The notes: generated by a model not told the origin, from the letters alone. 64,000 nt of DNA from Megascapheus bottae (GCA_024803745.1 JANJXV010000013.1:10540001-10604000), one strand, 5' to 3'; shown: positions 47,990 through 59,426, numbered from the stretch's first letter. Numbers and translations: made by a program.

Positions 47990-48600
47990 TCCTGCCTGCT
48001 CCCAAAGTGCTATGTAAATAGGATCGTACAGGACATCCTTTCCAGAGTACCTGCTTTCATTTGGTATCAAGTATTTTTTGATTCATGTCATGTGTTCCCA
48101 AAGTTGGTTCATTTCCTGGTTGAGTAGCATTGTAGTATACGAATGTACAGTGGTTTGTATACTTTCACACTTTAAAGAACATTTGGGTCTTGATTACAAA
48201 TAAGGCTGCTCTGTGTATGAACTTCAGTTTGTAGAATTGAGAAGTGACACATACTGGACATGCTGTGTATTTAGCTTTACAGGAAACTGGTAACTACCAA
48301 AGCATTTTCTGTGGAGACTATGTTATAATTGATGGAATTGGTTATTGTGGTGTTAATTGGCAAATTTTCTTATCATATGGATGTCAGACACCTTGTCATG
48401 TATTATTTAACATGTATAAATGTTCTGTTTTTTAACTCCTTTTGCATATTTTCTTTATTTTGTGTTTTTGAGATTTGGAAGTGGTTGTGTATTTTGGATT
48501 CAAAGTCCTTTTTCTGGATAATGTGTTTTGCAAATGTATTTGCCAATCTATGGCTTGTCTTTTCTGCCTTTTCAATTCTCCCTCTCTCCATCCTTCCTCT
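47990..48600 (-). mobile_element. Old L1 3' region, antisense
   Basis: TTGAGTAGCATTGTAGTATA, CATTTGGGTCTTGATTACAA and TTGCAAATGTATTTGCCAAT are the decayed antisense L1M 3' end (compare the familiar GAGTAGTATTCCATTG). Confidence 0.65.
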
Positions 48601-48748
48601 CTAGGATTTGCTATATAACCACCAAGGCTAGTCCAGACCTCAATTCTATACCCAGCTCAAGCTTAAAATTCTGCTTCCTGAGTACTGGAATTACAGGCAT
48701 TTGCCACCACTCCTAAGTTGTCTTTTCCATGTTTTTGTATACTTTTAT

Positions 48749-48888
48749 TTTTTTGCCAGACCCAGGGCTTGAAACTCAGGGCCTGAGTACTGTTGTTGGG
48801 CTTTCTCAAGGCTAGAGCTCTACCACTTGAGCCACAACACTACTTCAGCTTTTTCTATGTAGGTGATACCAAGGAATCAAACCTGGTT
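48749..48888 (-). repeat. IDL-Geo-type SINE fragment
   Basis: The second unit plus the junction; the copy stops in the head. Confidence 0.72.
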
Positions 48889-48978
48889 ATTTCAGTCTCC
48901 AGTTCATTTATTTCTATCTAATTTAAAATTTTTCTTCAATCTTCTAGTTTTGGATTTGGCTTGTTCCTCTTTTTCTTC

Positions 48979-49176
48979 TTTTTTTTCCCCTAGTCCTGGG
49001 TCTTGAACTCAGGGCCTGAACACTGTCCTTGTACTTTCTCAAGGCAAGAGTTGTACCACTTGAGTCACAGCACCACTTCTGGTTTTTTTTCTATGTATGT
49101 GGTGCTGAGGAATCGAACCCAGGTCTTCATGAATACTAGACAAGCACTCTACCACTAGGCCAAATTCCTGGCCCTT
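48979..49176 (-). repeat. IDL-Geo-type SINE in L1
   Basis: Flanked by TTGTTCCTC; splits the 3' side of the long antisense L1. Confidence 0.85.
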
Positions 49177-50606
49177 TGTTCCTCATTTTCTAGGAGCCTG
49201 AAATGCATCATTAGAGTATTGATTTGAAATTTCTCTAATTTGTTGATGCATAGCTATAATCTCTCTTCTGAGTACTATCTTTGTTCTGTCCCATAGGAAC
49301 TGGTATTTTGTGTATTATACTAGATTCCAGAGATGTTTGAATTTCCCTTACCTCTTCCATGATCCGCAGACCAGTCTGTTATGTACTACACAGTTTCAGT
49401 GAATTTGAGTGTTTTCTGTGATGGCTGTAGTTATTGAGCTCTAATAGTGTTCTGTTGTGGTCTGACAGGCTAAAGGGAAGAGTTTGGTTTTTTTGTATTT
49501 GCAGAGATTTGCCTTTTGACCTAGGATAGGTCTGCTTTGGGGAATGTTTCATGGGCTGCCAAGAATATATATTGTGATACTGCTGATTGGAAAAAAGATA
49601 ATGTAGATTCTGTTAGATGTAGCTGTTCAATGCAGTTATTTAGCTCTGAACATTCTTTTGAATTTTTGCATGGTTGATCTATCCAGAGGTGATGATGGGT
49701 TGAAGTTACCAACAATCAATGTGTTTGGATGTATGTGTTTTTCAGTCTAGTAGTATTTGTTTGATAAAATTGAGAGCTCCAGCATTCAGTACATAGATAT
49801 TGAGAATTGTTATGTCCTCCTGCTGTAGAGGTGCCTTTATATGTAGTGTCCTTCCTTACATCTTGTTACTAGTTTTAATTTGAAGTCTGTTTTATCTGGA
49901 AATAGTATTATTATTCCAGCCTTTTTAAAAGGGTAATTTGCTTGAAAGACTATGTTCCAACCTTTTACCTGAAATAGATACTTGTTTTTGTTGGCTAAAT
50001 GTGTCTCTTGGAGGCAGTAGATGGATGGGTCCTATGCCTTTTGATCCTACCAACCAACCTATGGGTTTTGATTGGAGAACTGAACCCATCATTATCATTA
50101 GAACTAAGAGGTAAGTGATAGTGCCTGTCACATTCTCCCTTTTTAGGGATTGTGTCTCATATCTGCTCATCAGGCAGGGTCTAGTTTATATATTTCGTGT
50201 TCACGTTGGTTTGCTGTTTGTAAGACATCTTTTGAGTATCTTCTGTAATTCTGGTTTGGTGGTATTCAATTGTTTTAGTTTATCATGGAATGATTTTATT
50301 TGGCCATCTGTTATAAATGAAAGTTTGGTGGGTACAGTATTTTTGATATTTCTTTACATCCAATGCTTGGTATACATCATGCCAAGCCCTCCTTACTTTT
50401 TGGGTTTCAGTTGAGAAATCGGCAATTATTCTAACTGATTTTCCTTTATAGGTAGTCTTTCCTCTCTCACAGCTTTAAGTATCCTCTCCTTGTTTTCTAT
50501 TGAACTAGTTTGGATCACAATGTGGCAAAAGGAGATTCTGTTGGGTCTGGTCTGTAGTGTGTTCTAAATGCCTCTTATACCTAGATGTATGGTTTTTTGT
50601 TTGTTT

Positions 50607-50924
50607 TTGTTTTTGGTCAGTCCTGGGGCTTAAAACTCAGGGCCTGGCACTGTCCTTGAGCTTTCTCTTCCATTTTTATTTTGTGGGTTATGGGGCTTGA
50701 ACTCTGAGCCCAGGCGTTGTCCCTGAGCTCTTCAGCTCAATGCTACCAGCCTACCCCTGGAGCCACAGTACCACTTTGTCCTTGAGTTTTCTCAATGCTA
50801 TAGTTCTGTCACTTGAATCATAGCACCACACTGCCAGCTTTTTCTGTGTATATACCAAGGAATCAAACCCAGGCTTTCTGCATGCTAGGCCAGCACTCTA
50901 CTACTAAGCCACACAACTGGCCCA
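50607..50924 (-). repeat. IDL-Geo-type SINE interrupted by another SINE
   Basis: The two halves (50607-50667 and 50777-50924) are separated by a truncated Geo-type insertion. Confidence 0.8.
50668..50776 (-). repeat. Truncated SINE nested in a SINE
   Basis: Only the second unit of the 7SL-head type (TGGGTTATGGGGCTTGAACT). It is flanked by TGTCCTTGAGCTTTCTC / TGTCCTTGAGTTTTCTC at 50651-50667 and 50777-50793. Confidence 0.8.
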
Positions 50925-51203
50925 GGCTTTTCTTTTGTAATATTTGGGAAAATTTCTGCTATAATTCTGGTATATATATTTCCTACATCTGCTCTTCTCC
51001 TTCCTCCTCAATACTTTTACTTATCAGCCACAAATTAGGTTTTCTGATTGTAGCCTAAAGTTCTTGTAAATTCATTTCCTGTTGCTTGAATTTTTAGGGG
51101 ATTACTTCTGTTGTGTCTACTCTGTCTTCACACCTCAAAACTATGTTTCATGTCATCTATTCTGTTGGAGATGTTTTCTACTTTATTTTTTTAACATTTC
51201 TTA

Positions 51204-51389
51204 TTTGCCAGTCGTGAACTCAGGGCCTGAGCACTGTCCTTGGACTTCTTTTTCGAGGCTAGAGCTCTACCACTTGAGCCAGAGCACCACTTCTAGCTTT
51301 TTTTCTATGTATGTGGTACAGAGGAATTGAACCCGGGTCTTCGTGCATACTAGGAAAGCACTCTACCACTAGGCAAAACTCCTGGCCCC
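51204..51389 (-). repeat. IDL-Geo-type SINE in L1
   Basis: Antisense copy, slightly shortened at its second unit. Confidence 0.83.
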
Positions 51390-51429
51390 TTTAATATTTA
51401 TTTTTTTTAAAAAATATTTATTTATTTAT

Positions 51430-51613
51430 TGCCAGTCCTGGTCTTGAGCTCAGGGCCTGAGTACTGTCTCGGACTTTCTCATGGCTAGAGCTCTGCCACT
51501 TGAGCCACAGCACTACTTCCGGCTTTTTCTATGTATGTGGTGCCGAGGAATTGAACCTGGGTGTTCGTGCATGCTAGGCAAGCACGTTACCATTAGGCCA
51601 AATTCCTGGCTCC
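51430..51613 (-). repeat. IDL-Geo-type SINE in L1
   Basis: Antisense copy whose tail has become TTTATTTATTTATT-like. Confidence 0.83.
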
Positions 51614-51857
51614 TATTTTTTTTTTATTTTTCTACCTTTTTTTGGTTATTTTTCAGGGTTCTGTCTCTTTACTGAAATCTTTTTTTATGATCTTGTATTG
51701 GCTTTTTTTTATTGATTTATTTATCTGTGCCTTCTTCCATCTCTTAAATAAATGACTGTTTTTTCATTTGCCTCATTTGTCATTTTTTGGAATTTAACTT
51801 TTTACTTGTGTTCTCTATGAATTCTTGTATTATTCTTTGGTTCAGAAATGTCTTGTG

Positions 51858-52048
51858 ACCGGGAGCGTGGCCTAGTGGTAGAGTGCTTACCTAGCATGCA
51901 TGAAGCCCTGGATTCAATTCCTTGGTACCATATACACAGAAAAAGCCGGAAGTGGTGCTGTGGCTCAAGGGTTAGAGTGCTAGCTTTGAGAAAGCCAAAG
52001 GAGACAGTGCCCCAGCCCTGAGTTTAAGCCCCAGGACCAAAAAAAAAA
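51858..52048 (+). repeat. IDL-Geo-type SINE in L1
   Basis: Sense copy flanked by GTCTTGT (51849-51855, 52049-52055). Confidence 0.83.
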
Positions 52049-52223
52049 GTCTTGTATAGGTTTTTAGTGTTTCATTGGTCATTTTCATCAGTAAGTCCTT
52101 TAACTCTATCTGTGAAATTTCTTCTAGATCATTATCTTTGAGATCTATTGATGATTTCTGCCACTGTTGTATTTCCTTGACTTCTCATATTTCTTAGATT
52201 TCTGTGCTGGGCTTTACTCATTT

Positions 52224-52346
52224 TTTTAGTGTATTGTTGGGGTAACATAGAGGGGTTACAATTACATTCATCAAATAGTGGTTACGTTGCTTCTTGAACA
52301 TTGACACCACTTCTCATGTTTTTCTTCCACTTTCCCCCACCCCTCC
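52224..52346 (-). mobile_element. Very short L1-type 3' end with target duplication
   Basis: 123 bp antisense, from a T-rich tail to CCCCCACCCCTCCC. It is flanked by a 17-bp duplication, CTGGGCTTTACTCATTT / CTGGGCTTTACCCATTT (52207-52223, 52347-52363). It shows that this recurrent 3' end moves as an independent insertion. Confidence 0.75.
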
Positions 52347-54063
52347 CTGGGCTTTACCCATTTGAGGTCTTTTTGCTGTTTTCAGGTACCTGAGACCTTC
52401 CTACTGTTATTCCCTGTTTTGAGTTGACTAAGCGGATGATGTCAGTTTTGTACTTTATCTCAGTCTAGAGTGGGTAAAATCTATAGTAGGGAAGTTCTGT
52501 TCATTTTTTCTATTCCTTCAATCTTGATGTATGTTTATTGGATTGAAGGGCTGGGGGAGAGTGGAGCATCCCCCAGGTGAAAATGAGACCCTTTGGTTCT
52601 GTCCTTGATTTTGTGACCACTATTGTGGCCAGGAGAAATGTCTGTATTTGGACACTCCCCTGTACCCCCCTGTGGCCTCTGTCCCTAGATGTGTGGTCCA
52701 GGGTTAGAGGCTGGAAGCCAGTGCTTCCCTCAGCTCTACAAGCTTAGGTTGGGGGCAGAGCTCTGAAGCTGAAACCCTTTGAGTCCATGTCTATTTTTGA
52801 AGAGATCTGGAAGTCAGCTCTTCACTCAACACCTGTGGCTTAGTTGGGGGGCCCAATTGTAGTTTGGAGTACCATTTAGTCCCCGTCTCTGTTGTGCTGA
52901 ATCTCTACAAGAGGCTGGTCTCTCAGCAATGGGGGCTTAGCTCAGGGGCAAGACTGGTATGAGGCCTCACCTTTAAGTCCTTTACCTGTTGGCTAGGAGC
53001 TCCTGTGGGACTCTGGTATGTAGCACTGTCCTTCAAGTCGTTTCTGCTTGAGATTCAATATCAATTCCTGTCCATGTTGTCTTGAAGCTTGGCTGGAAGC
53101 CTTACCCTCACTTTCCTTTTGTTCCTTGTCTCTGGTTCAGTTTGCAGGAAGCTAAACCCTCCCTTTTCTGGCACAGGCCGAGACCAGTACGGTCTCTTGA
53201 ACCTGAAGCTGTTAACTTTATTTCTTGTTTCTGCTTTCTCCTTGCCTTCCTATGTCCCATGCCTACTTCAGAGCCTGGGGCTCCATTCCCCCCAAACCAT
53301 TCTTGCTGGTCGGCTAGGAATGGTGAGCTTGTGACTCACTGTTTGGGAGTTGGCATGGTCCCTTTCCCAGGTTTCTCCTGTGAAGTAGTTTTCTGGGTTG
53401 CAGTAAAGCTGTGTGCATCTTGGTGGGCCACTTGTTAGATTGTTCTAAGCAGAAATCTGTCTTGAGCTAAGAGTAATGGGCTTACCAAACTGGACTTCTG
53501 TGCTATTCCTGGATCCACACTGAGCTGGTGAGCTGATGGCCACACCAAGTGGCTATATGTACCAGGCTGTGTGGAGACCAGCTTGCTGGGCCTTGATGTT
53601 TCTTTCTTTCTCTGTTTTTTTTTGTTGTTGTTGTTGTTGTTTTCTTTTTGCTTTGAGATAGGAGTTTGTTTGTTTCTTTGTTTTGATTGGTGAAATCATT
53701 AGTAGACTATACAAAATTAGCCATGCAGTCAGACTAGCCACAGAGAAAGGCAACATCTGTCCCTTTGTACACCACAGGATTTCTCAGGCTTTAGTATGCC
53801 AAGGCATTCTTTATACCAGATGCAAATCCTATATCCTATTTTTTACTTGGTCAGCTTAGGTAGTTTGTTATACCTGCTAGATTTTTCATCTTAATTGAGT
53901 ATAGGTTTTGAAAGCTTTTCGTCGTAATCTTAGATTTCTGGGATGTTTGTTGCAATGTTACCTTTGTCACCTCTAATTTTGTTGATCTGAATTTCCTCTC
54001 TTTTTTATTTTTTGTCTTATCTAGGATTCTGTCAGTTTTATTTAGTCTTTTCAAAGAACCAGC

Positions 54064-54289
54064 TTTTTTTGTTTCCAGGCTTGGGACTTAAATTCAAGAC
54101 CTGGGTGAGCCTTTGTGCTCAAAGCTAGTGCCTAAACACTAGAGCCACAGTGCCACTTCGTTTCCTGCTGGTTAATTGGAGATAAAACTCTCACAGACTT
54201 TAGTTCCCAGGCTGGCTTTGAACTGCGATCCTCAGATCTCAGCCTCCTGAGTAACTAGGATTACAGGCGTGAGCCACCAGTGCCCGGCT
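54064..54289 (-). repeat. 7SL-head SINE in L1
   Basis: Flanked by AAGAACCAGC, the conserved L1 phrase itself. Confidence 0.87.
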
Positions 54290-54330
54290 AAGAACCAGCG
54301 TTTTGTTTCATTGAGTCCATGTATAGTTTT

Positions 54331-54525
54331 TTTTTTTTTTTTGCCAGCCCTGGGCTTGAGCTCAGGGCCTGAGCACTGTCCTTGGACTTTCTCAAGGCTA
54401 GAGCTCTACCACTTGAGCCTCAGCACCACTTACGGCTTTTTTCTATATGTGGTACCGAGGATTCAAACCCGGGTCTTCATGCATGCTAGGCAAGCTCTTT
54501 AACCACTAGGCCAGATTCCTGGCCC
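54331..54525 (-). repeat. IDL-Geo-type SINE in L1
   Basis: Flanked by CCATGTATAGTTTTTT on both sides, within the antisense ORF2 relic. Confidence 0.88.
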
Positions 54526-55130
54526 CCATGTATAGTTTTTTAAAGTCTCTTAATTCATTGGTTTCTGTCCTAATCCTTTCTCTCTGTGTCTGGTTCTTCT
54601 GGGTTTGATTTGTTCCTGTGTTCTAGAAGCCTTAGTTGCTTCATGAGGTTGTTTCTGTTCTCTGCTTTCACTATACCACAGAGGTTCTGGAATGATATAT
54701 TTTGATTGAATTGTAGGAACTTTATAATTTCTTCCCTGTCTCACCTGTTGTTCCCCAGGATATTGTCCAGTCTCCATGTGTTGGAATGTTTTCTGTAATA
54801 CCTTTTGCTGGTGAGACTTATTTTAATATTGTGATCAGCTAGAATACAGGGAGTTATCTCAACCCCTTTGTATTTGCTCAGGCTTCTTGAAGGTCCCAGG
54901 ATGTGATCTATTTAGCAGAAGTTTCCACGGGCTGCTGAGAAGCATGGATTGTGTAGTTGTTGGGTGAAGTACTCTGTAGATGACTATTAAGTCCATTCGG
55001 GGTACGGTGTCATTTAATTCAGAGGCTTTTTTTTTTGTCTAGTCTTTTGATTGACCTTCTTTGGTGAGAATGGGGTACTAAGCTCTCCCACCATTACTGT
55101 GTTGGCATCTATCAGTCTAAAAAGTGGTTG

Positions 55131-55587
55131 TATAATATTGGGGACCCCTTCTAGTGCTGGGATGCCAGGAGGCTGTTGGAGGTCACTAGCACTGGCAGCT
55201 CCATTTGGGGTGAGAGGGGAGTTTTGGGCGGGACACTTGCTGCATCTAGGTGTTAGAGGTCCTGCCAAGTGTGCTTTGTTTCTGGATATGGCTGATGTGG
55301 TGCAGCTGGTGGCAGGGAAGGAAGAGGGGACAGGACACTCATTTTTTCCTTGTGTTAGAGGTCCCACTGAGTCCTGTAGCAATGTTGCTGTGGTCTCGGT
55401 GAGGTGCAGCACTGCAGGGGTAAGGAGGTTGGCAGGCTGAGTCTACCACACGATGCCGTGCTGCCGTGTGGTGGCGATGCTGCGCTTGTGAGTATGGAAG
55501 TGCTGGTGTACCGCGCTGGCTGCATTTCCAATTCCAAGACTTCCGCTTTTGTATCTCAGGTGTGTTGTTGCTGTCTGCTGTGTGAGT
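55131..55587. other. GC-rich block of unknown origin inside L1 sequence
   Basis: It has two subunits, each with GGACACT and GTTAGAGGTCC, about 115 bases apart, then a CpG-bearing stretch. Frames of about 130 residues are open on both strands, but no protein family is recognisable. It may be part of an L1 5' UTR. Confidence 0.4.
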
Positions 55588-55686
55588 TGCTGGAGGGTTC
55601 TCTCTCTCTCTTCTCTCTTCTCTCTTTTCTCTTCTCTCTCTCTCCTCTCTCTCTCCTCTCTCTCTCCTCTCTCTCTCTCTCTCCTC
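55588..55686 (+). repeat. (CT)n-rich microsatellite
   Basis: CTCT/TTCTCT blocks precede an antisense SINE and occupy the position of its tail. Confidence 0.9.
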
Positions 55687-55868
55687 TCGTGTCCCTGGGC
55701 TTGAACTAAGGCCTGATGATTGTCCTTAGGCTTCCTCAAGGCTAGAGCTCTACCATTGGAGCCACAGCACCACTCCTGGCTTTTTCTATGTATGTGGTAC
55801 CAAGGAATGGAACTTAATGATACCTGCATGCTAGGCAAGCACTCTACCCCTAGGGCACACTCCTGGCT
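55687..55868 (-). repeat. IDL-Geo-type SINE after a CT repeat
   Basis: Antisense copy whose tail side is the CT-rich repeat at 55588. Confidence 0.8.
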
Positions 55869-56340
55869 CTAGTATCTTTGCTGCTGAGTTCTAGTTTACT
55901 TCCACTGTGACCAGAGAGAATACAGGGAGTTATGTATTTTGATATTTTCTTAGGCTTGTTGTACATACTAGGATATAATCTATTTTAGAAATGGTTCCAT
56001 GGGTTGCTGAGAAACATATGTATTCTGTAGTTGCTGGGTGAAATAACTTTGTTGATGTCTATTAAGTCCATTTGGATTAATAGTGTAATTTAAGGGGCCA
56101 GGAGTTTGGCTGAGAGGTAGAGTGCTTGCTTAGCATGCACAAAGACCCAAGTTTGATTCCTTGGTACCATATACATAGAAAAAGCCAGAAGTGGTGCTGT
56201 GGCTCAAGTGATAGAGCTCTAGCCTTGAGATAGCCCAGGGACAGTGCTCAGGCCTTGAGCTTAAGCCAGTACTGGCCAAAAAAAAAAAAATGAAATAGTG
56301 TAATTTAATTCAGAAGTTTCTTTGCTGATCTTTTGTTAAC
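55869..56340 (-). mobile_element. Third antisense L1 ORF2 fragment
   Basis: It covers the same ORF2 segment as 54830-55030 (shared GAGAATACAGGGAGTTAT-type and TCTATTAAGTCCATT phrases) but is clearly diverged. It is therefore a separate L1 copy, not a duplication of its neighbour. A SINE splits it at 56094. Confidence 0.7.
56094..56290 (+). repeat. IDL-Geo-type SINE in L1
   Basis: Flanked by exact ATAGTGTAATTTAA (56080-56093, 56295-56308). Confidence 0.88.
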
Positions 56341-56467
56341 CTTTTTTTTTTTTGGCCAGTCCTGGGCTTGGGCTCAGGGCATGAGCACTGTCACTGTCCT
56401 TGGATTTTCTCAAGGCTAGAAGCTCTACCATTTGAGCTACAGCACCACTTCTAGCCTTTTCTGTTTC
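56341..56467 (-). repeat. IDL-Geo-type SINE fragment
   Basis: The second unit with a local duplication (CACTGTCACTGTCC). Confidence 0.72.
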
Positions 56468-56549
56468 TGGAGTTAGAATTCAGTGACTGGTGTCTTATCT
56501 TAGTTTTATCACTCAAGGCTGGCTTTCTACTACTTATGGCTTTTTGGTA

Positions 56550-56812
56550 GTTTGATTTTTCTTCTAGTTCTAGGGCTTGAACTCAGCTTAGGCTCTGTTC
56601 CTGAGCTCCTTTACTCAAAGATAGTGTTCTTAAAAGAAAAAAAAAAGATAGTGCTGTACCACATAAGCTATAGCTCCACTTGTCTGTTTTTGAAAGTTGA
56701 TTGGAGATAAGAGTCTCACTGACTTTTACTGCCCACACTAGCTTTGAACTATGATCCTGAGATTTCAGCCTTCTGAGCAGCTAGCATTACAGGTGTGAGT
56801 CACCAGCCCCTG
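56550..56812 (-). repeat. 7SL-head SINE, old
   Basis: Antisense, with an A-rich interruption at 56633 and a worn head. Confidence 0.7.
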
Positions 56813-57095
56813 GGCTAATTATGGTCTTTTCTCGGAGATAATATTCCACTGTGGTTTTTAAATTTGTATTTCCATGATTATATATTGAACCTTTTATATA
56901 TACTTTGCTATTTATATATTTTGTCTTGAGAAATGTCTATTTAGATCACTTGCTCACTTTGTTATTGTTGTTGAGGTATTTGAATTCCTGTGGATTGTGG
57001 ATATGAATCTCTTACTAGATGGAGCCTTTGCAAAGGTTTCCTATGATTCTGCATATTATCTCTCCACTCTTGCTCTTTTTCTTTGGTAGATTTTA
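56813..57095 (-). mobile_element. Old L1 3' end, antisense
   Basis: Phrases such as GATATGAATCTCTTACTAGAT and TTGCAAAGGTTTCC match the antisense 3' end of old mammalian L1M elements. Confidence 0.6.
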
Positions 57096-57123
57096 AATTC
57101 ACTAGGTTGTTAGATTTTAAATT

Positions 57124-57318
57124 CAGTGGCTCATATCTACCTACAATTTTAACTTCTCAAGAGGCTGCGATCTGAGGATTTCACTTTGAAGCCAGGCTGG
57201 GTAGGAAATTCTATAAGACTCTTATCTCCAATTAACCAGTAAAAATCCAGAAGTGGAGCTGTGGTTCATGTTAAAATGCTAATTTTGAACACAAAAGAGT
57301 AGTGTTCAGCCTTAGGAA
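57124..57318 (+). repeat. 7SL-head SINE, old
   Basis: Head and second unit recognisable; followed by a CA repeat (57330-57362). Confidence 0.7.
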
Positions 57319-57427
57319 CAGCATATGTGTACACACACACACTCACACATATACACACACACAGTGGTTCTCGTGTACATACAACTAAAATCTAAAGATA
57401 CCTGCTGTTTTAAAACTTGGAGTGTTG

Positions 57428-57590
57428 GGCTGGGAGTTTGGCCTATGGTAGAGTGCTTGCCTAGCATGTACGAAGACCCGGGTTCAATCTCATGGTACCA
57501 CATACTTAGGAAAAGCCAGAAGTGGTGCTGAGGCTCAAGTGATAGAGTTCTAGCCTGAGCCTAAGCCCAGGACAGGCAAAAAAAAAAAAA
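57428..57590 (+). repeat. IDL-Geo-type SINE, second unit shortened
   Basis: Flanked by TTGGAGTGTTG (57417-57427, 57591-57601). The right duplication is joined directly to an older Geo fragment. Confidence 0.85.
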
Positions 57591-57601
57591 TTGGAGTGTT
57601 G

Positions 57602-57705
57602 AAGTAGTGCTGTGTCTCCAAGACGTAGACCACTAGCATTGAGCAAAAGTGCTCAGGAACAGCACTCAGGCCCTGAGTTCAAGACCCATGAGGACAGAAA
57701 AAAAG
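57602..57705 (+). repeat. Geo-unit fragment
   Basis: GAAGTAGTGCTGTGTCTCCA to an A-rich tail; probably the 3' remainder of the SINE at 57124, separated by later insertions. Confidence 0.6.
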
Positions 57706-57913
57706 GAACAATGAATAAAAACAAATTCAAAACAAAAAAAATCAGACTGATTACACTATGTATATCTTAAGTTTATTTACATTTGGGTTTTATGTCTGCC
57801 ATATTGCGACTGTGTTTTTGGATCCCATTTTCTCTTATACTACCTCATTTTATCTCTTTGAGTAATATTTATACTGTTTCATTTCCTACATTTTGTTATT
57901 TTAATTAACTTTT

Positions 57914-58104
57914 TTTTTTTGCCAGTCCTGGGGCTTCAACACAGGGCCTGGGCACTGTCCTTTGGCTTTCTCAAGGCTAGATTTCTACCACTGGAGCCAC
58001 AGTACTACTTCTGGCTTTTTTGTGTATGTGGCAACTAAGGAATTGAATCCAGGGCTTCTTTATGCTAGGCAAGCACTCTTCCACTAGGCCATGCTCCCAG
58101 CCCT
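57914..58104 (-). repeat. IDL-Geo-type SINE (older variant)
   Basis: Flanked by TTAATTAACTTTTT / TTTAGTTAACTTTTT. Confidence 0.85.
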
Positions 58105-58269
58105 TTAGTTAACTTTTTGAGACAGTGACTTTTGTGTTGCTGGAACTTGCAGTCTTTCCCCCTTTTTCATGCTGGATTATAGGCATGTGACCCATACCTG
58201 ACTTTTTTTTACCTTCTTTGTTACCTTATTACATTTACCTTTTTCCAAAGGTTACTTTGAATTTTAGGG

Positions 58270-58425
58270 TAATGTATTTTTAGGACCAGATCTCACCTTG
58301 CCCAGGCTGCTCTTGAACTTCTGAACTCATGATTGTCCCATCTCAGCCTCTTGAACTCATGATTGTCCCATCTCAGCCTCTTGAGTAGCTAGGTTTGTAG
58401 GCTTCCACTACTGTGCCTGGATTTT
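58270..58425 (-). repeat. Old B1-like monomer with internal duplication
   Basis: CCCAGGCTGCTCTTGAAC to GTAGCTAGG, lengthened by the 30-bp duplication at 58322. Confidence 0.6.
58322..58381 (+). repeat. 30-bp perfect tandem duplication
   Basis: The unit TGAACTCATGATTGTCCC plus ATCTCAGCCTCT occurs twice without change inside an old antisense B1. Confidence 0.9.
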
Positions 58426-58537
58426 ATATTTGACCTTCCCAGCTGAATTCTATCAGACTTTTAAGGAAGAATTAACACCAATACTTCTCAAACTTTTCTA
58501 TGAACTAGAAAGGGAAGAATCACTATAAAACTCATAC

Positions 58538-58648
58538 TAGCTGGGCGCTGGTGGCTCATGCCTGTAATCCTAGCTGCTCTGGAAGCTGAAATCTGAGGAT
58601 TTTGTGGTTCAAAGCCAACCCACGATTGACCCCCACACACAAAAAAAG
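58538..58648 (+). repeat. B1-like monomer
   Basis: TAGCTGGGCGCTGGTGGCTC to a short A-tail. Further worn antisense ID and B1 pieces lie at 58883-59060 and 59698-59890. Confidence 0.65.
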
Positions 58649-59195
58649 CTTCATTATATGAAGCCAACATTATAATCATCCAAAAAAAAATCATGCACTA
58701 TGATCAAGTTTGTTTTATTCCAGGAATGAAAGGCTGGTTTAATATGTGTAAATAAGTATACATTAACTTTTGAAGTGATTTTATGAATAAAGGTAACATT
58801 GTATATCATATATTTGCAGTATACCTTTGTAGATGCATATTTCTATCTGGTGCCCTTTTCTTTCATACCCTGTAATATATTTCTTTTTGTGGTGCTGGGG
58901 AACAAACCCAGGACCTTGCCAAAGGTAGACAAGTCCTGCCTTCCCCTTTCCTTTTTTTTTTTGAAGTAGCGTCTCACTGTATAATCCAGACTAGCCTTGA
59001 ACTCTTGACCTTCCTAGCCAGCCTCGAGAGAACTGGAGAAGTGCCACAGTGCTGGACTAAGCACTTTGATTTTTTAAATCTGTTTCTTCTGAGTTTTGAA
59101 TTCTAGGTTAACCAGTATTGTTCCCTTTCGAAAGTACTTTAACATTGTTAAACACTATCTTACAATTTTTATTGTTTCTATAAGATGTCATTCTT

Positions 59196-59426
59196 TTTCT
59201 TGCTGTTCCTGGGACTTGAATTCAGTGCCTGAGCACTGTCCTTGAGCCCTACGTTAATGATCTACCATCTGAGCAACAGTTTCACTTGCAACCTTTTTTT
59301 AGTAGTTTATTAGAGATGAGAGTCTTCATGAACTTCCTAGACCAGGCTGGATTTGAACTGCAGTCTTCAGATCTCAGCTTCCTGAGTAGCTAGAATTACA
59401 GGTGTGAGCCACGAAAGCTTGGATCC
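59196..59426 (-). repeat. 7SL-head SINE
   Basis: Flanked by AGATGTCATTCTT (59183-59195, 59427-59439). Confidence 0.83.

Larger units (their letters stand above)
48889..53760 (-). mobile_element. Long antisense L1, interrupted by SINEs
   Basis: The + strand reads as the reverse complement of L1. ORF2 lies around 49200-50450 (for example GTCTGTTTTATCTGGAAATA and TGTGTCTCTTGGAGGCAG). More 5' L1-type sequence runs to 52200, and a GC-richer 5' UTR-like block lies at 52364-53560. Frames are broken throughout. At least seven younger insertions sit inside it. Confidence 0.75.
53761..55130 (-). mobile_element. Second antisense L1 ORF2 fragment
   Basis: It begins anew at an ORF2 position, with TTTCAAAGAACCAGC (54046-54063), a phrase conserved in mammalian L1 antisense reads. 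It continues through ATACAGGGAGTTAT and ATTAAGTCCATTCGG. It is split by SINEs at 54064 and 54331. Confidence 0.75.

Noticed and set aside
55014..55440. About 130-residue frames on both strands
   Set aside because: They overlap each other antisense and span an L1 junction. No family is recognisable, so the stretch is kept only as an unidentified block.
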